In this document: in pieces, positions 26,610 to 36,371 of the stretch
Layout of the letters: each line of letters opens with the position of its first letter
How positions within the stretch are numbered: the first letter of the stretch is position 1
DNA from: Pedobacter sp. HDW13
GTDB lineage: Bacteria; Bacteroidota; Bacteroidia; Sphingobacteriales; Sphingobacteriaceae
Length of the DNA: 64,000 bases
Direction of reading: 5' to 3'
Assembly (NCBI RefSeq): GCF_011303555.1
Contig: NZ_CP049868.1
Span: 5,518,001-5,582,000 of the forward strand
Notes under the pieces: model-generated
The model's input: the letters and a program-made list of their open reading frames with translations, nothing else
What the model was told of the DNA's origin: nothing
Database searches by the model: none
Made by a program: the position numbers and the translations under genes

Positions 26610-28196
26610 ATGAAGGGTCTACCTATATTCGATCTTGCGATTATCGCCATTTATCTGGTTGGAATGATATTAGTTGGTGTTTATTTTTCGAGGAAAAATA
26701 AAAATGCCGAGCAATTTACAAAAGCTTCGGGCCTCATTCCCGGATGGGCAATAGGTTTATCTATTTATGCAACGTTTTTAAGCAGCAACACCTTTTTAGG
26801 AGTACCCGGAAAAGCTTTTGGCGGTAACTGGAATGCTTTTGTATTTAGCATTTCTATGCCCCTGGCCGCATGGGTAGCCTCCAAATATTTTGTACCCTTT
26901 TACAGAAATACAGGAGAAATATCGGCTTATACCCACCTCGAAAAGCGCTTTGGTGCCTGGGCGAGAGTATATGCAGTAGTATGCTTCCTGTTGACGCAAC
27001 TGGCACGGATGGGCTCCATTTTTTTCGGTATTGCACTGAGTTTACAGGCTTTAACCGGCTACTCGATGCAGCTGATTATGATTGTAATGGGGATCTGTAT
27101 CATTGTTTATACCGTTTTAGGAGGAATTGAAGCGGTAATATGGACAGAAGTAGTACAAGCCATTGTGAAAACATTTGGCGCGCTGCTCATCCTTTATCTG
27201 ATCATCAGCAATATGCCAGGCGGGGTAGCTAAAATTGTAGAGATTGGAAAAACGGCCAACAAATTTAGTCTGGGTAGTTTCAAACCCGATTTTATCAGTT
27301 CGTCGTTTTGGGTGGTACTGCTTTATGGTTTTTTCATTAACCTGAACAATTTCGGTATGGACCAGAACTACATTCAACGCTACCATACCGCTTCATCAAG
27401 CAAGGCGGCATCGAAATCAATCTGGTTGTGTGTGTGGTTATATATTCCGGCATCCTTATTATTCTTTATTATAGGATCTTGCTTATTCGCCTATTACGAA
27501 ATTAACCCGGAGTTGGTTCAATCCATTAAACACCAGGTAGCGGTAGAACGCTTGTCCTTACATGCTTCTGCAGCTGAAATATTGAAAGTACAAAATGCAT
27601 TACAGCCTGCAGATTACGGGGATAAAATTATGCCGCATTTTATGGTAACTAAAATACCTGTAGGTTTAGTGGGCTTAATTGTTTCGGCCATTTTATCGGC
27701 AGCCATGAGTACCATCAGTTCGGGCATGAATGCTTCGGCAACGGTATTTTCTGTCGATATTTATAAAAGGTATTTTAAACCTGCAATTAGCGAAAAGCAA
27801 AACTTATCGCTTTTACACATCGCAACAGTAGCTTTTGGCTTGCTGGGCATGATTGCCGGTATTGCCATGATTGGGGTAAAAAGCATACTGGATGTGTGGT
27901 GGGAGCTATCTGGCATATTTGCTGCCGGTATGCTGGGCTTGTTTTTACTGGGTATTATCAGCAGGCAAACCAAAAACCATGAGGCCATAACCGCAACCAT
28001 TATCGGCATAGCCGTAATTATATGGATGACATTTTCTTCACTTCTTCCTCCGGAATATGAAGCTTTTAGAAATCCGCTGCATAAAAACATGATTATCGTA
28101 ACCGGTACTTTAACCATTTTTTTAACAGGGCTTTTCCTGACGAAAATTAAAAACAGAAAAATTAAAACGGCCAGCCAGGCCCCGGTTAAGGTCTAA
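26610..28196 (+). CDS. sodium:solute symporter (SSS family)
   Basis: The product is 528 residues, an inner-membrane protein with about 13-14 hydrophobic helices. It starts with a first helix LAIIAIYLVGMILVGVYFS and has the SSS pattern NAEQFTKASGLIPGWAIGLS, then FLSSNTFLGVPG and GIEAVIWTEVVQ, and late helices with SAAMSTISSGMNA, a sodium-site region. SSS proteins in Bacteroidota loci import monosaccharides or acids (for example galacturonate, fucose, rhamnose or sialic acid) with sodium. Between the GH2 gene and an aldolase gene, it should move a released sugar or sugar acid into the cytoplasm. The exact solute cannot be read. Confidence 0.9.
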   Translation: MKGLPIFDLAIIAIYLVGMILVGVYFSRKNKNAEQFTKASGLIPGWAIGLSIYATFLSSNTFLGVPGKAFGGNWNAFVFSISMPLAAWVASKYFVPFYRNTGEISAYTHLEKRFGAWARVYAVVCFLLTQLARMGSIFFGIALSLQALTGYSMQLIMIVMGICIIVYTVLGGIEAVIWTEVVQAIVKTFGALLILYLIISNMPGGVAKIVEIGKTANKFSLGSFKPDFISSSFWVVLLYGFFINLNNFGMDQNYIQRYHTASSSKAASKSIWLCVWLYIPASLLFFIIGSCLFAYYEINPELVQSIKHQVAVERLSLHASAAEILKVQNALQPADYGDKIMPHFMVTKIPVGLVGLIVSAILSAAMSTISSGMNASATVFSVDIYKRYFKPAISEKQNLSLLHIATVAFGLLGMIAGIAMIGVKSILDVWWELSGIFAAGMLGLFLLGIISRQTKNHEAITATIIGIAVIIWMTFSSLLPPEYEAFRNPLHKNMIIVTGTLTIFLTGLFLTKIKNRKIKTASQAPVKV

Positions 28197-28236
28197 CCGG
28201 CAATTATTTAGAACAATTTTATCCCATCAGAATACA

Positions 28237-29169
28237 ATGGAAAACTCACAAAAAGGGTTCATCCCGGTTATGCTTACGCCTTTTTTAAGCAACGGAAATA
28301 TCGATTATCCGGCACTTACCCAGCTTACAGAAATTTATTTGCAGGCTGGGTCGTCGGGTTTATTTGCCAATTGCCTTTCGAGCGAAATGTTCGAATTAAC
28401 AGATAAGGAGCGTATTCAGGCAATAAAACATGTCGTAAAAGTGGTTAATGGTGCGGTACCGGTGGTGGCTACCGGCACCTTTGGTGGCCCCATTTCCAAA
28501 CAAGCGGATTTTGTAAAAGAAGTGAGCGACACCGGCGTTGAAGCAGTTATTGCCATAACTAGTTTACTGGCCGATGAAAACGAAAACGATACCATTTTTA
28601 ACGATCGTGTTTTCGATCTGTTAAAACAAACCAACGATATCCCTTTGGGTTTTTACGAATGTCCAGTGCCTTACAAAAGAGTAATAAAACCCGAACAACT
28701 TGCTGATTTTGTTGCTACAGGTCGTGTAATTTACCATAAAGATACTTCGCTCGATATTGAAGCCATTAAGCAAAAAATAAAACTGACCGACGGTAACGCT
28801 TTTGGACTTTATGATGCTTATGTGGTACATGCCGTAGCATCTTTAAAGGCAGGTTCTGCTGGTTTATCTTGTATTCAGGGCAATTATTTCCCAGAGTTGA
28901 TTGTGTGGCTTTGCGATCACTATAACGATGAAGCCGTTAAAGATGAAGTACAAAAAGTACAACAGTTTTTAATTGATAACATGGATGTGATGCACAACGT
29001 TTATCCGGTAGTTTCTAAATATTTCCTGCAAAAACGTGGCTTAAACATCTCTACATTTACCCGTAGAAACGTAGGCACCTTTACACCAAATGTGGTTAAA
29101 GAAGTAGAAAAATTGTTTGATGATTATACTGCCTTAAGATGTGATTTAAATATTGAGGTGTTCATATAA
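28237..29169 (+). CDS. DapA/NAL-family class I aldolase
   Basis: The product is 310 residues and cytoplasmic. It has the DapA-family barrel: an N-terminal GFIPVMLTPFLSNGNIDYPA, ATGTFGGP, FYECPVPYKR (the active-site Tyr region) and YHKDTS with the Schiff-base Lys. Family members condense or split pyruvate-containing compounds (dihydrodipicolinate synthase, N-acetylneuraminate lyase, 2-keto-3-deoxy-sugar-acid aldolases). A lysine-biosynthesis role is unlikely here because it is 40 bases downstream of a sugar symporter. Possible substrates are 2-keto-3-deoxy-fuconate or -galactonate-type acids, or Kdo/DHA-like ulosonic acids of rhamnogalacturonan II. The aldolase class is firm, the substrate open. 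Confidence 0.75.
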   Translation: MENSQKGFIPVMLTPFLSNGNIDYPALTQLTEIYLQAGSSGLFANCLSSEMFELTDKERIQAIKHVVKVVNGAVPVVATGTFGGPISKQADFVKEVSDTGVEAVIAITSLLADENENDTIFNDRVFDLLKQTNDIPLGFYECPVPYKRVIKPEQLADFVATGRVIYHKDTSLDIEAIKQKIKLTDGNAFGLYDAYVVHAVASLKAGSAGLSCIQGNYFPELIVWLCDHYNDEAVKDEVQKVQQFLIDNMDVMHNVYPVVSKYFLQKRGLNISTFTRRNVGTFTPNVVKEVEKLFDDYTALRCDLNIEVFI

Positions 29170-29180
29170 AAGGAATAGTT

Positions 29181-29213
29181 AAACCTTACAGGTTTTAAAA
29201 ACCTGTAAGGTTT
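29181..29213. repeat. aaacctta palindromic repeat between convergent genes
   Basis: The inverted arms aaaccttacaggttt and aaacctgtaaggttt form a 33-base near-perfect palindrome between the aldolase gene (plus) and the AraC gene (minus). A second copy lies at 47651-47683. It could also serve as a bidirectional stop. Confidence 0.8.
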
Positions 29214-29220
29214 AAAAATT

Positions 29221-30090
29221 TTAATTCAAATACTTCCTTTTATAATCGAGTGGGGTCATTCCGGTTACTTTTTTAAAGTGCCTGTAAAAATTAGAAACAT
29301 TATTGAAACCGCAATCGAAGCAAATCATCTCAGTTGGCAATTTATTTTCGATTAAGAAGCGGCAGGCATGACTCACCCTGATTTCGATCAGAAAATCGTA
29401 GAAAGTCTTTTTAGTCATCAGCTTGAAGTAACGACAAAAAGAAGTCACGCTCAAATTGCTTAAGGAAGCCACTTCTTCTAAAGTGATATCCTTTTTATAA
29501 TTACTCAAGGTATAATTGCAAATCTTATTAATGCGCAATGTTTCAGACTCATTGCTCTGGTAAAAAGTATTTTTACTCGTTACAATGGTCGAATACTCAT
29601 CAGTTTCGGCCAATGTTTTTAAAATCGATAACAGGATAATAATCCGGTCAAGATTAGTAGCATCTACTGCGGCGCGCATTAAATCAATCAGTTTATCCTT
29701 CGCCTTTCCTTTAATTACCATTCCGCTTTTTGCCTTTTCAAATAGTTTCGGAATCAGGTAAGCCTCTGGTAAAGTGAGCATGTACTTGCCCAAACAATCG
29801 GGGAGAAAGTGGATCACCATTGCCTCAGTAGTTAAATCGGGGTTGTTCTGAAAATACTCATCCTTGCAGCGCCAGGTGTGGGGTAGGTTTTCACCTAGCA
29901 ATACCATTTCATCAGGCACAAAATTACTGATGTTATCGCCGATAAAACGCACACCTTCACCCTTAATCACATAGTGTAATTCCAGCTCCGGATGGTAATG
30001 CCAGATGTTGCCGAAATCGGGTTTAATATCGTGACGGATACTGAAAGAACTTTGCAGGGTAATGGGAACTTTATGAAAATGAGGTTTCAT
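29221..30090 (-). CDS. AraC-family transcriptional regulator with cupin domain
   Basis: The product is 289 residues. The N-terminal half is a cupin-type ligand domain (HYHPELELHYVIKGEG, about 30-50) and the C-terminal hundred residues carry two helix-turn-helix motifs: DITLEEVASLSNLSVTSFCR and a second at LIENKLPTEMICFDCGFNN, ending FKKVTGMTPLDYKRKYLN. It should activate or repress sugar genes on binding a small sugar. It is the only one-component regulator inside the pectin locus; no HTCS or ECF sigma/anti-sigma gene is visible there, so it is the best candidate for control of both runs. It is divergent from the isomerase gene at 30317. Confidence 0.9.
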   Translation of the reverse strand: MKPHFHKVPITLQSSFSIRHDIKPDFGNIWHYHPELELHYVIKGEGVRFIGDNISNFVPDEMVLLGENLPHTWRCKDEYFQNNPDLTTEAMVIHFLPDCLGKYMLTLPEAYLIPKLFEKAKSGMVIKGKAKDKLIDLMRAAVDATNLDRIIILLSILKTLAETDEYSTIVTSKNTFYQSNESETLRINKICNYTLSNYKKDITLEEVASLSNLSVTSFCRYFKLMTKKTFYDFLIEIRVSHACRFLIENKLPTEMICFDCGFNNVSNFYRHFKKVTGMTPLDYKRKYLN

Positions 30091-30316
30091 GATTTTAATT
30101 AAAACATTTGGTTAGGTCTGCGTTTGATGTTTGTGCGTACACCAATTGCAAGAGCCTAATTTAGGGAGATAAATGATAATATCCTATATTAATTTGATAA
30201 AAAACATTATAAAATGCTGTATTTCATTGCTGAGTTTTGTATAGAGGCACAATGTCATAACCAAATTACAAACGAACAAATTATTTTCCTATAAATTTTA
30301 TGTTCATTAATAAAAT

Positions 30317-31954
30317 ATGAGACCAGATAAACCAAGCGAAATTCTTATCGTTTCCAGCGGAGACTTACGCCTTTCGGCAAACCAGAGTTGCTGGGAAGCG
30401 CAAGCCGAAATGGAGCAAAAATTAACTGCCGCAATTGAGAAATTTGGTTGGACGGTTAAACGTGCACACCCTTACGATCCGGATAAAAAACACGGCTTTA
30501 TCGATTCGCAAAGAATGGGCATGGATATCTTCCGGAAAATAGATCCTGAGCAGCCTTTAATCGTTGCAGAAAGCGTTTGGCAATACTCACACCATGTATT
30601 GGCCGGCTTAACTACTCATCGCGGCCCGATATTAACGGTTGCCAATTGGAGCGGACAATGGCCGGGACTGGTGGGTATGCTAAACCTGAACGGCTGCTTA
30701 ACCAAAGCACAAATTCCGTACAGCACTTTATGGAGCGAAAATTTTACCGATGATTTTTTTAACGACGGTTTACAGGAATGGCTCACTACCGGAAAAGTTA
30801 GTTATGACCAAAGTCACGTTAAAAGTTTTGCGCTAAATAAAATTCCATCAAGCGATGATAAAAAAGGTCGCGATTTTGCCAAAAACCTGAAAGAACGAAA
30901 AGTAATTATGGGTGTGTTTGATGAAGGATGTATGGGTATGTACAATGCTATCATTCCGGATGAACTGCTACACCGCACTGGTTTCTTTAAAGAACGCCTT
31001 AGTCAGTCGGCATTATACGCGGCTATGCTTCAGGTTACTGACCAGGAAGCTGAAGATGTTTTAAACTGGCTTTTGCAAAAAGGAATGACTTTTAACTGGG
31101 GCACTGAAGAAGCCACACAGTTAACCAAAAGGCAAACCCTCGAACAATGCCGCATGTATATTGCAGCCCTACGCATTGCTGATGAATTTAGTTGCGATAC
31201 GATTGGCATACAATACCAGCAGGGATTAAAAGATTTAACTGTTTCAAGCGACCTGGTTGAAGGATTATTAAACAATGAAGACCGTCCGCCTGTATATGCG
31301 TTAAACGGCAAAGAACTTTATGCCAAAAAGGCTTTGCCTCATTTTAATGAAGTAGATGAATGTGCCGGCCTGGATGCTTTGCTAACCTACCAGCTTTGGC
31401 AAGAACTGGGTATGACCGGCGAAAATACCCTGCACGATATCCGTTGGGGTGAATATTACAAAGATGGCGAAATTGATGGCTTCGTATGGCTGTTTCTGAT
31501 TTCGGGCGCAGCACCGCCTGCACATTTTATAAATGGTTATGCCGGCGCAAGCAGCGAGAGGCAACCGGCCATGTATTTCCGTTTGGGTGGCGGCTCGTTA
31601 AAAGGCATTAGCAAACCCGGCTTTATTGTATGGAGCCGCGTATATATAAAGGATAATGAATTACATTGCGATTTAGGTGTAGGCGAAGTGGTATCATTAC
31701 CAGAAGCCGAAACGAAAAGAAGATGGGAGGAAACCACACCAGAATGGCCAATAATGCAAGCCATTTTAAAAGGTGTAAGCCGCGACCAGTTAATGGTGCG
31801 CCACAAAGCCAACCACATACAGGTAGTATATACCAATTATGAGGCCGGTGCACACGAAGCCTGTAGAATTAAAGCTGCTGCTATGGACGAACTGGGCATA
31901 AAAGTGCATTTTTGTGGAGATATAAACCTTGGTAAGAAAAGAAATTCTAATTAA
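30317..31954 (+). CDS. L-fucose/L-arabinose isomerase-like protein
   Basis: The product is 545 residues with no signal peptide, so cytoplasmic. It has the three-domain layout of the fucose isomerase superfamily, a little shorter than E. coli FucI (591). Candidate metal ligands are the Glu in VFDEGCMGMYN, the Asp in NEVDECAG and the His in RHKANHIQVVY. Aldose-ketose isomerases of this family act on L-fucose, D-arabinose or L-arabinose, but this branch is divergent and unproven. No fuculokinase or fuculose-phosphate aldolase gene lies nearby, so it may not run the classical phosphorylating route. It is transcribed with the DUF3826 gene (11-base gap) and divergent from the AraC regulator gene. 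Confidence 0.75.
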   Translation: MRPDKPSEILIVSSGDLRLSANQSCWEAQAEMEQKLTAAIEKFGWTVKRAHPYDPDKKHGFIDSQRMGMDIFRKIDPEQPLIVAESVWQYSHHVLAGLTTHRGPILTVANWSGQWPGLVGMLNLNGCLTKAQIPYSTLWSENFTDDFFNDGLQEWLTTGKVSYDQSHVKSFALNKIPSSDDKKGRDFAKNLKERKVIMGVFDEGCMGMYNAIIPDELLHRTGFFKERLSQSALYAAMLQVTDQEAEDVLNWLLQKGMTFNWGTEEATQLTKRQTLEQCRMYIAALRIADEFSCDTIGIQYQQGLKDLTVSSDLVEGLLNNEDRPPVYALNGKELYAKKALPHFNEVDECAGLDALLTYQLWQELGMTGENTLHDIRWGEYYKDGEIDGFVWLFLISGAAPPAHFINGYAGASSERQPAMYFRLGGGSLKGISKPGFIVWSRVYIKDNELHCDLGVGEVVSLPEAETKRRWEETTPEWPIMQAILKGVSRDQLMVRHKANHIQVVYTNYEAGAHEACRIKAAAMDELGIKVHFCGDINLGKKRNSN

Positions 31955-31965
31955 AAATATAAAAA

Positions 31966-32634
31966 ATGAAATCACAGATTTTAGCCCTGTTGTTAACGTG
32001 CTCAGCTGCAACCACGGTTTTTGCTCAAAATAATGCAGTTGCCGATAAGGCCGCCTATACCAAAACCATTACCGAGCGTGCTGCTAAAATTGTAGTACCC
32101 CTGGGTATTACCGATACTAAAAAAGCAGAGAAAGTTACAGGAATCATCAGAGATCAATACAGTAACCTGAACGATATTTACACAGCGAGAGATCTTGAGG
32201 TTAAAGAAATTAAAGAAAAGAACAAAGACAATAAAGTATTGAGAGATTCGGCTTTGGCCAAACAAGACCGTGCTGTAGAGGCATCGTTGGCCAAACTTCA
32301 TAAAAAATACATCAGCAAACTGTCTGCACAATTAAACAGCGAGCAAATTGAAGGTGTTAAAAATGGAATGACCTATGGCGTACTACCACTTACCTACAAA
32401 GCTTACCAGGAAGAGATTTTAACCTTAACCGAAGATCAGAAAAAACAAATTCTGGTTTGGTTAACCGAAGCCCGCGAGCGCGCCATGGATGCAGAATCGT
32501 CGGATAAAAAACATGCCTGGTTCGGAAAGTACAAAGGCCGCATTAATAATTACCTTTCGGCCGCAGGTTACGACCTTAAAAAAGAAGGTATTGAATGGGA
32601 AAAAAGGCGTAAATTAAAGGCTCAGGGAAACTAA
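31966..32634 (+). CDS. DUF3826 secreted protein (copy 1)
   Basis: The product is 222 residues with a signal peptide ending VFAQ, so it is exported. The rest is helical and rich in Lys/Glu. DUF3826 proteins are known mainly as companions of polysaccharide utilization genes in Bacteroidota and have no proven function; they may be small helical binding or chaperone-like proteins. The family core runs from AAKIVVPLGITDTKKAEKV through YGVLPLTYKAYQEEIL to AWFGKYKGRINNYLSAAGYD. A second member, 221 residues, is at 57024. It lies downstream of the isomerase gene and upstream of susC. Confidence 0.8.
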   Translation: MKSQILALLLTCSAATTVFAQNNAVADKAAYTKTITERAAKIVVPLGITDTKKAEKVTGIIRDQYSNLNDIYTARDLEVKEIKEKNKDNKVLRDSALAKQDRAVEASLAKLHKKYISKLSAQLNSEQIEGVKNGMTYGVLPLTYKAYQEEILTLTEDQKKQILVWLTEARERAMDAESSDKKHAWFGKYKGRINNYLSAAGYDLKKEGIEWEKRRKLKAQGN

Positions 32635-33090
32635 TTATAATCAAGCCGGGTACCTGAAAATTTTTTATCATTTTTTATTTAAGAATATTTCATTTATATA
32701 TGAATTTATCACTACATTGTATTGTCAATTAAGAAAAGGGATAAATGAGTATTTACTTTATTTTATCAGAGCAAAAATAAGTCAATATTTAACTACAATT
32801 CTAGCTATATCCATGTTTTAATTACAATTTAAATTATAATATACTTTCTAACCAAAGGATTAACAGAGATTGAAATATAATGAGCCAAATTACCTCTATT
32901 TTTTTGTATCATTTTTAATAAACGTTGATTTGACGTTATATTTTTTTATATAGGAAAAAAGCATTGATCTCCTTATTACTGATAATCAATTGCAACTTTA
33001 TAATAATAAAGACAAAATTATAAATACCAGAGCATTAAATGGAAGGACTAAGCCTTCCAAAACCATGTTAAAAACTAACCAAATAATAAG
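32635..33090. promoter_or_regulatory. susC upstream region, related to the one before the PL1 pair
   Basis: The 456-base AT-rich gap holds no gene. Two sections match the gap at 38221-38618 in the same order: catttatatatgaattt (from 32690 here, 38330 there) and, further on, tataatatactttctaacc followed by aaa (32834-32855 here, 38478-38499 there), then further shared words ggat, aacaaag/aacagag, aaat, gagcc and tttttaataaa. Conserved sequence upstream of two separate gene runs points to a shared promoter or activator site. Confidence 0.6.
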
Positions 33091-36000
33091 ATGAACTTAA
33101 AATTTTTACGCAAAATTTCTTTGCCTTTGCTGCTTATGCTTATGGCAAGTACAATTCTCTTTGCCCAAGACCGAAAGGTTACCGGTAAGGTTGTTGATCA
33201 ATCCGACGGGAGTGGTATTCCCGGGGTGAATGTAAGCATCAAAGGTATTCCCAGTAACGTAAGCACAAATGCAGACGGCGTTTACACCATCCAGGTAAAA
33301 AACAACACAGATGTATTGGTATTTTCTTATATCGGATATATAAGGCAGCAAATCACGGTGGGTACCCAAAACAATATCAATGTAAAACTTCTTCCAGATA
33401 ATAAAAACCTCGAAGACGTGGTGGTGGTGGGTTATGGTACCCGGAAGAAAATCTCTTTAACAGGTTCCGTTTCTACACCAGATTTAAAAACTGTAGAAGA
33501 TATACCTGCCTTAAACATTACATCGGCTTTAAAAGGTACTACACCAGGTTTAAGTGTTTCTGGCGGAGCACAAAGACCAGGGCAAGGAACTACCATTACT
33601 ATTCGTAATCCGGTGGTATTTGCTAAAGATGGCGGACAAGGAACCAATCCGTTATTCGTAATTGATGATATCATAAGGACACAAGCCGACTTTGATAATC
33701 TTGATATTAATGAGGTAGAGAGTGTAACAGTGCTGAAAGACGCAGAAGCAGCCATTTTTGGTATTCAAGGTGCGAATGGTGTAATTATGATTAGAACTAA
33801 AAAAGGAAGAATCGGAGCACCAAAATTTAATATTAGCAATTCATTAGGGGTTTCTACCGCTACCATTATGCCTAAATTGATGAATTCTTCGCAATTAGGA
33901 ACGTTTTCAAATGATTATACAAATGCATCAGCATATATTCAAACTGTACCAGGTGTACCAGTAGACAAATTCATTAATGCTGACGGTTATTTAGTAACAG
34001 CAGGCGTGCCTGCAAGTTCCAGAACGGCTGCCTGGTATACTCCAGATGAGTTAGAATATTTTGCTAATAACAGTCATGATTACTTCAATGATGCTTTTGG
34101 TCCAGCTTACGTTTGGAGAACAGCAGCAAATATTAGTGGCGGAACAGATAAAGTAACTTATTTTATTGGTGGCGATTTCGTAAATCAGAACAGTAACTTT
34201 AAAGGAATTAATTCGCATAAATATGGTTTAAGGGCTTCAGTAGAAGCAAAACCTGCTAAAGGTCTTGTAACTTCATTATCATTAAATGCAAATATTGGTT
34301 ATTCAAGAAGTTACTGGTATAAATTAACAAGTACCTCAGAGAATTTAGATAATGACGCGGCATCGTTACAAAATGTTCAGCCATGGCAAGAATATTTTAT
34401 CAATGGTAATCCGGTAATTATTGGAGGAAGTAATACTGGTGGTAATGATAACATCAATTTTTTCCAAATCCAAAATTCAAATAACTATACCGGCGGTACA
34501 AATACATCAACAAATATTTTAGCCAAAGTAACTTATGAAATTCCAGGAATTAAAGGCTTAATGGCTACAGCAACATTTAATAAAAACTTAAATGCAGCTA
34601 ACAATAAGCAATTCGGTACCACATTTGTTTATTATAAATACGCTGGGTTAGGCGCAAACAACCACATTCCGGGAGGAAATTTAACAGGTACTTTTAATGT
34701 GTTAAACGGGGATAAAGTTCGTTTAACACCAACATTTGCTGATAGCTACCAGATAAATGGTGGTTTAACCTACAATCGCACCTTTGGAAAGCATAGTATT
34801 TCTGCATTGGCTTTATTTGAGCAACGTGAACAATACAGTGAGAGTGTTAATGCCGAGGCAACAGGCTTAGTGGCGGGTGCCTTGGATTACCAATCATTTG
34901 CAGTAGGTACATCAAGCTCTAATCAATCATCAGCAGTAAGTCTTTTTGGCTTCCAATCTATTATCTCGAGATTAAATTATGATTACGATCAGAAATACTT
35001 GTTTCAAGCGATTTTTAGAAGAGATGGAAGCTCACGATTTGCACCGGGCAATAACTGGGGTAATTTTCCAGCTGCATCGGTTGGCTGGGTAGCATCAAAA
35101 GAATCTTTTATTGCTGATAATTTTAAGTGGTTAGATATGTTAAAATTCAGAGCCTCATTTGGTTTGTCTGGTGTGGATAATACAAAAGCTTATCAATATC
35201 TGGCCAATTATAACTTAGGTACTGGTAGCGCTGGAGGAGCTGTATTTAATGGAAACGATAACAGAACAATTGCGATTAAGCCAAATTTAGCGATTCCAAA
35301 CGCAGATGTAACCTGGAATAAAGAGTTCAAAACCTCTTATGGTGTTGATATGGCTTTCTTAAAAAATCGGCTATCATTTACCGGAGAATACTATTGGAAT
35401 CACGGTACAGATATTTTAACATCATTAAGCTCATCAGTTCCTGCTACAATTGGAGCAAGCACACCAACTGAAAACTATACCAATGCAAACACATTTGGTT
35501 GGGAGTTCTCTGCAACCTGGAAAGATAACATTGGAAAAGATTTCACTTACAGTTTTAGTCCGTTCTACACCTGGATGGATAATAAAATGTTAAAGGTAGA
35601 TCAATCTGCAGCAATTGTTGGTACAGTTGAAGATGTTACCGGAAGATCTTCTGATTTAGGTGTATTTGGTTACAAATCATTAGGTATTATCAGAACTCAA
35701 GCTGAGGCTGATGCAATTATAGCACAAAGAGCTACAGCTGCAGGTGGATCTGCCAATGTTAAAATATTTGGACAAGCCTTGCAACCTGGCATGATCAATT
35801 ACGAAGATGTGAATGGTGATGGGGTGATTAGTACCGATAAGAAAGATCAGGCATTCATCAAAAGCAGACAAAATAATCATAATGCTTTGGGTTTGAACTG
35901 GAATGTTGGCTATAAAGGATTGGTGTTAAATGTAATTATGGGCGTTTCATGGGGCGGCTGGACAACAATTGATGGTTTAAAGCCAGCAAATCAATCTAGT

Positions 36001-36360
36001 GCCGCAACAGGTGCATCTATTTATGATAACAGAGCGGCTTATTGGGTTGATCACTGGACACCAACAAACACAGACGCCACATACCCTAATCCGTTCTTTA
36101 GAACCAATTTTGAAGTAACGTCTGACTTTTGGTTAGTTAAGGCGACAAGTTTTAACATAACAAGTTTGAATTTAAGCTACAACATACCAACTAAAATTGC
36201 TAATAAAGTAGGTATGGCTAGTGCCAGAATTTTTACGGTCGCTACCAATCCAATTCAATTTATTAACCCATTCCCTGGTAAATACAGAGATTTGCAAACA
36301 GCTTTATATAGTTACCCAACACTAAAAACTTGGTCGTTTGGTTTAAATATTGGCTTTTAA
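33091..36360 (+). CDS. susC: SusC-like TonB-dependent outer-membrane transporter
   Basis: The product is 1089 residues with a signal peptide ending ILFAQ. Domains in order: carboxypeptidase-regulatory-like beta domain (about 28-110; KVVDQSDGSGIPGVNVSIKG), the SusC TonB-box and plug region starting at NLEDVVVVGYGTRKKISLTG, the plug near 115-240 (with DAEAAIFGIQGANGVIMIRT), and a 22-strand barrel that ends LKTWSFGLNIGF with a terminal Phe. It imports oligosaccharides across the outer membrane using TonB energy, together with the SusD lid encoded next. This is the only susC in the window, so pectin oligosaccharides made by the surface enzymes of the locus are the expected cargo. Confidence 0.95.
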   Translation: MNLKFLRKISLPLLLMLMASTILFAQDRKVTGKVVDQSDGSGIPGVNVSIKGIPSNVSTNADGVYTIQVKNNTDVLVFSYIGYIRQQITVGTQNNINVKLLPDNKNLEDVVVVGYGTRKKISLTGSVSTPDLKTVEDIPALNITSALKGTTPGLSVSGGAQRPGQGTTITIRNPVVFAKDGGQGTNPLFVIDDIIRTQADFDNLDINEVESVTVLKDAEAAIFGIQGANGVIMIRTKKGRIGAPKFNISNSLGVSTATIMPKLMNSSQLGTFSNDYTNASAYIQTVPGVPVDKFINADGYLVTAGVPASSRTAAWYTPDELEYFANNSHDYFNDAFGPAYVWRTAANISGGTDKVTYFIGGDFVNQNSNFKGINSHKYGLRASVEAKPAKGLVTSLSLNANIGYSRSYWYKLTSTSENLDNDAASLQNVQPWQEYFINGNPVIIGGSNTGGNDNINFFQIQNSNNYTGGTNTSTNILAKVTYEIPGIKGLMATATFNKNLNAANNKQFGTTFVYYKYAGLGANNHIPGGNLTGTFNVLNGDKVRLTPTFADSYQINGGLTYNRTFGKHSISALALFEQREQYSESVNAEATGLVAGALDYQSFAVGTSSSNQSSAVSLFGFQSIISRLNYDYDQKYLFQAIFRRDGSSRFAPGNNWGNFPAASVGWVASKESFIADNFKWLDMLKFRASFGLSGVDNTKAYQYLANYNLGTGSAGGAVFNGNDNRTIAIKPNLAIPNADVTWNKEFKTSYGVDMAFLKNRLSFTGEYYWNHGTDILTSLSSSVPATIGASTPTENYTNANTFGWEFSATWKDNIGKDFTYSFSPFYTWMDNKMLKVDQSAAIVGTVEDVTGRSSDLGVFGYKSLGIIRTQAEADAIIAQRATAAGGSANVKIFGQALQPGMINYEDVNGDGVISTDKKDQAFIKSRQNNHNALGLNWNVGYKGLVLNVIMGVSWGGWTTIDGLKPANQSSAATGASIYDNRAAYWVDHWTPTNTDATYPNPFFRTNFEVTSDFWLVKATSFNITSLNLSYNIPTKIANKVGMASARIFTVATNPIQFINPFPGKYRDLQTALYSYPTLKTWSFGLNIGF

Positions 36361-36371
36361 TACGTATAAAA

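Noticed and set aside
29181-29213. AraC operator at the aaacctta palindrome
   Set aside because: A near-identical copy lies at 47651 between two unrelated genes and this copy is downstream of both neighbours, so a repeat or terminator is more likely.
30317-31954. Classical phosphorylating L-fucose pathway (FucI-FucK-FucA)
   Set aside because: Only an isomerase-like gene is present; no kinase or class II aldolase appears in the window.
36330-36371. Upstream start for susD inside the susC 3' end
   Set aside because: ATG at 36372 gives a standard lipoprotein signal; the extension reads susC sequence in another frame.
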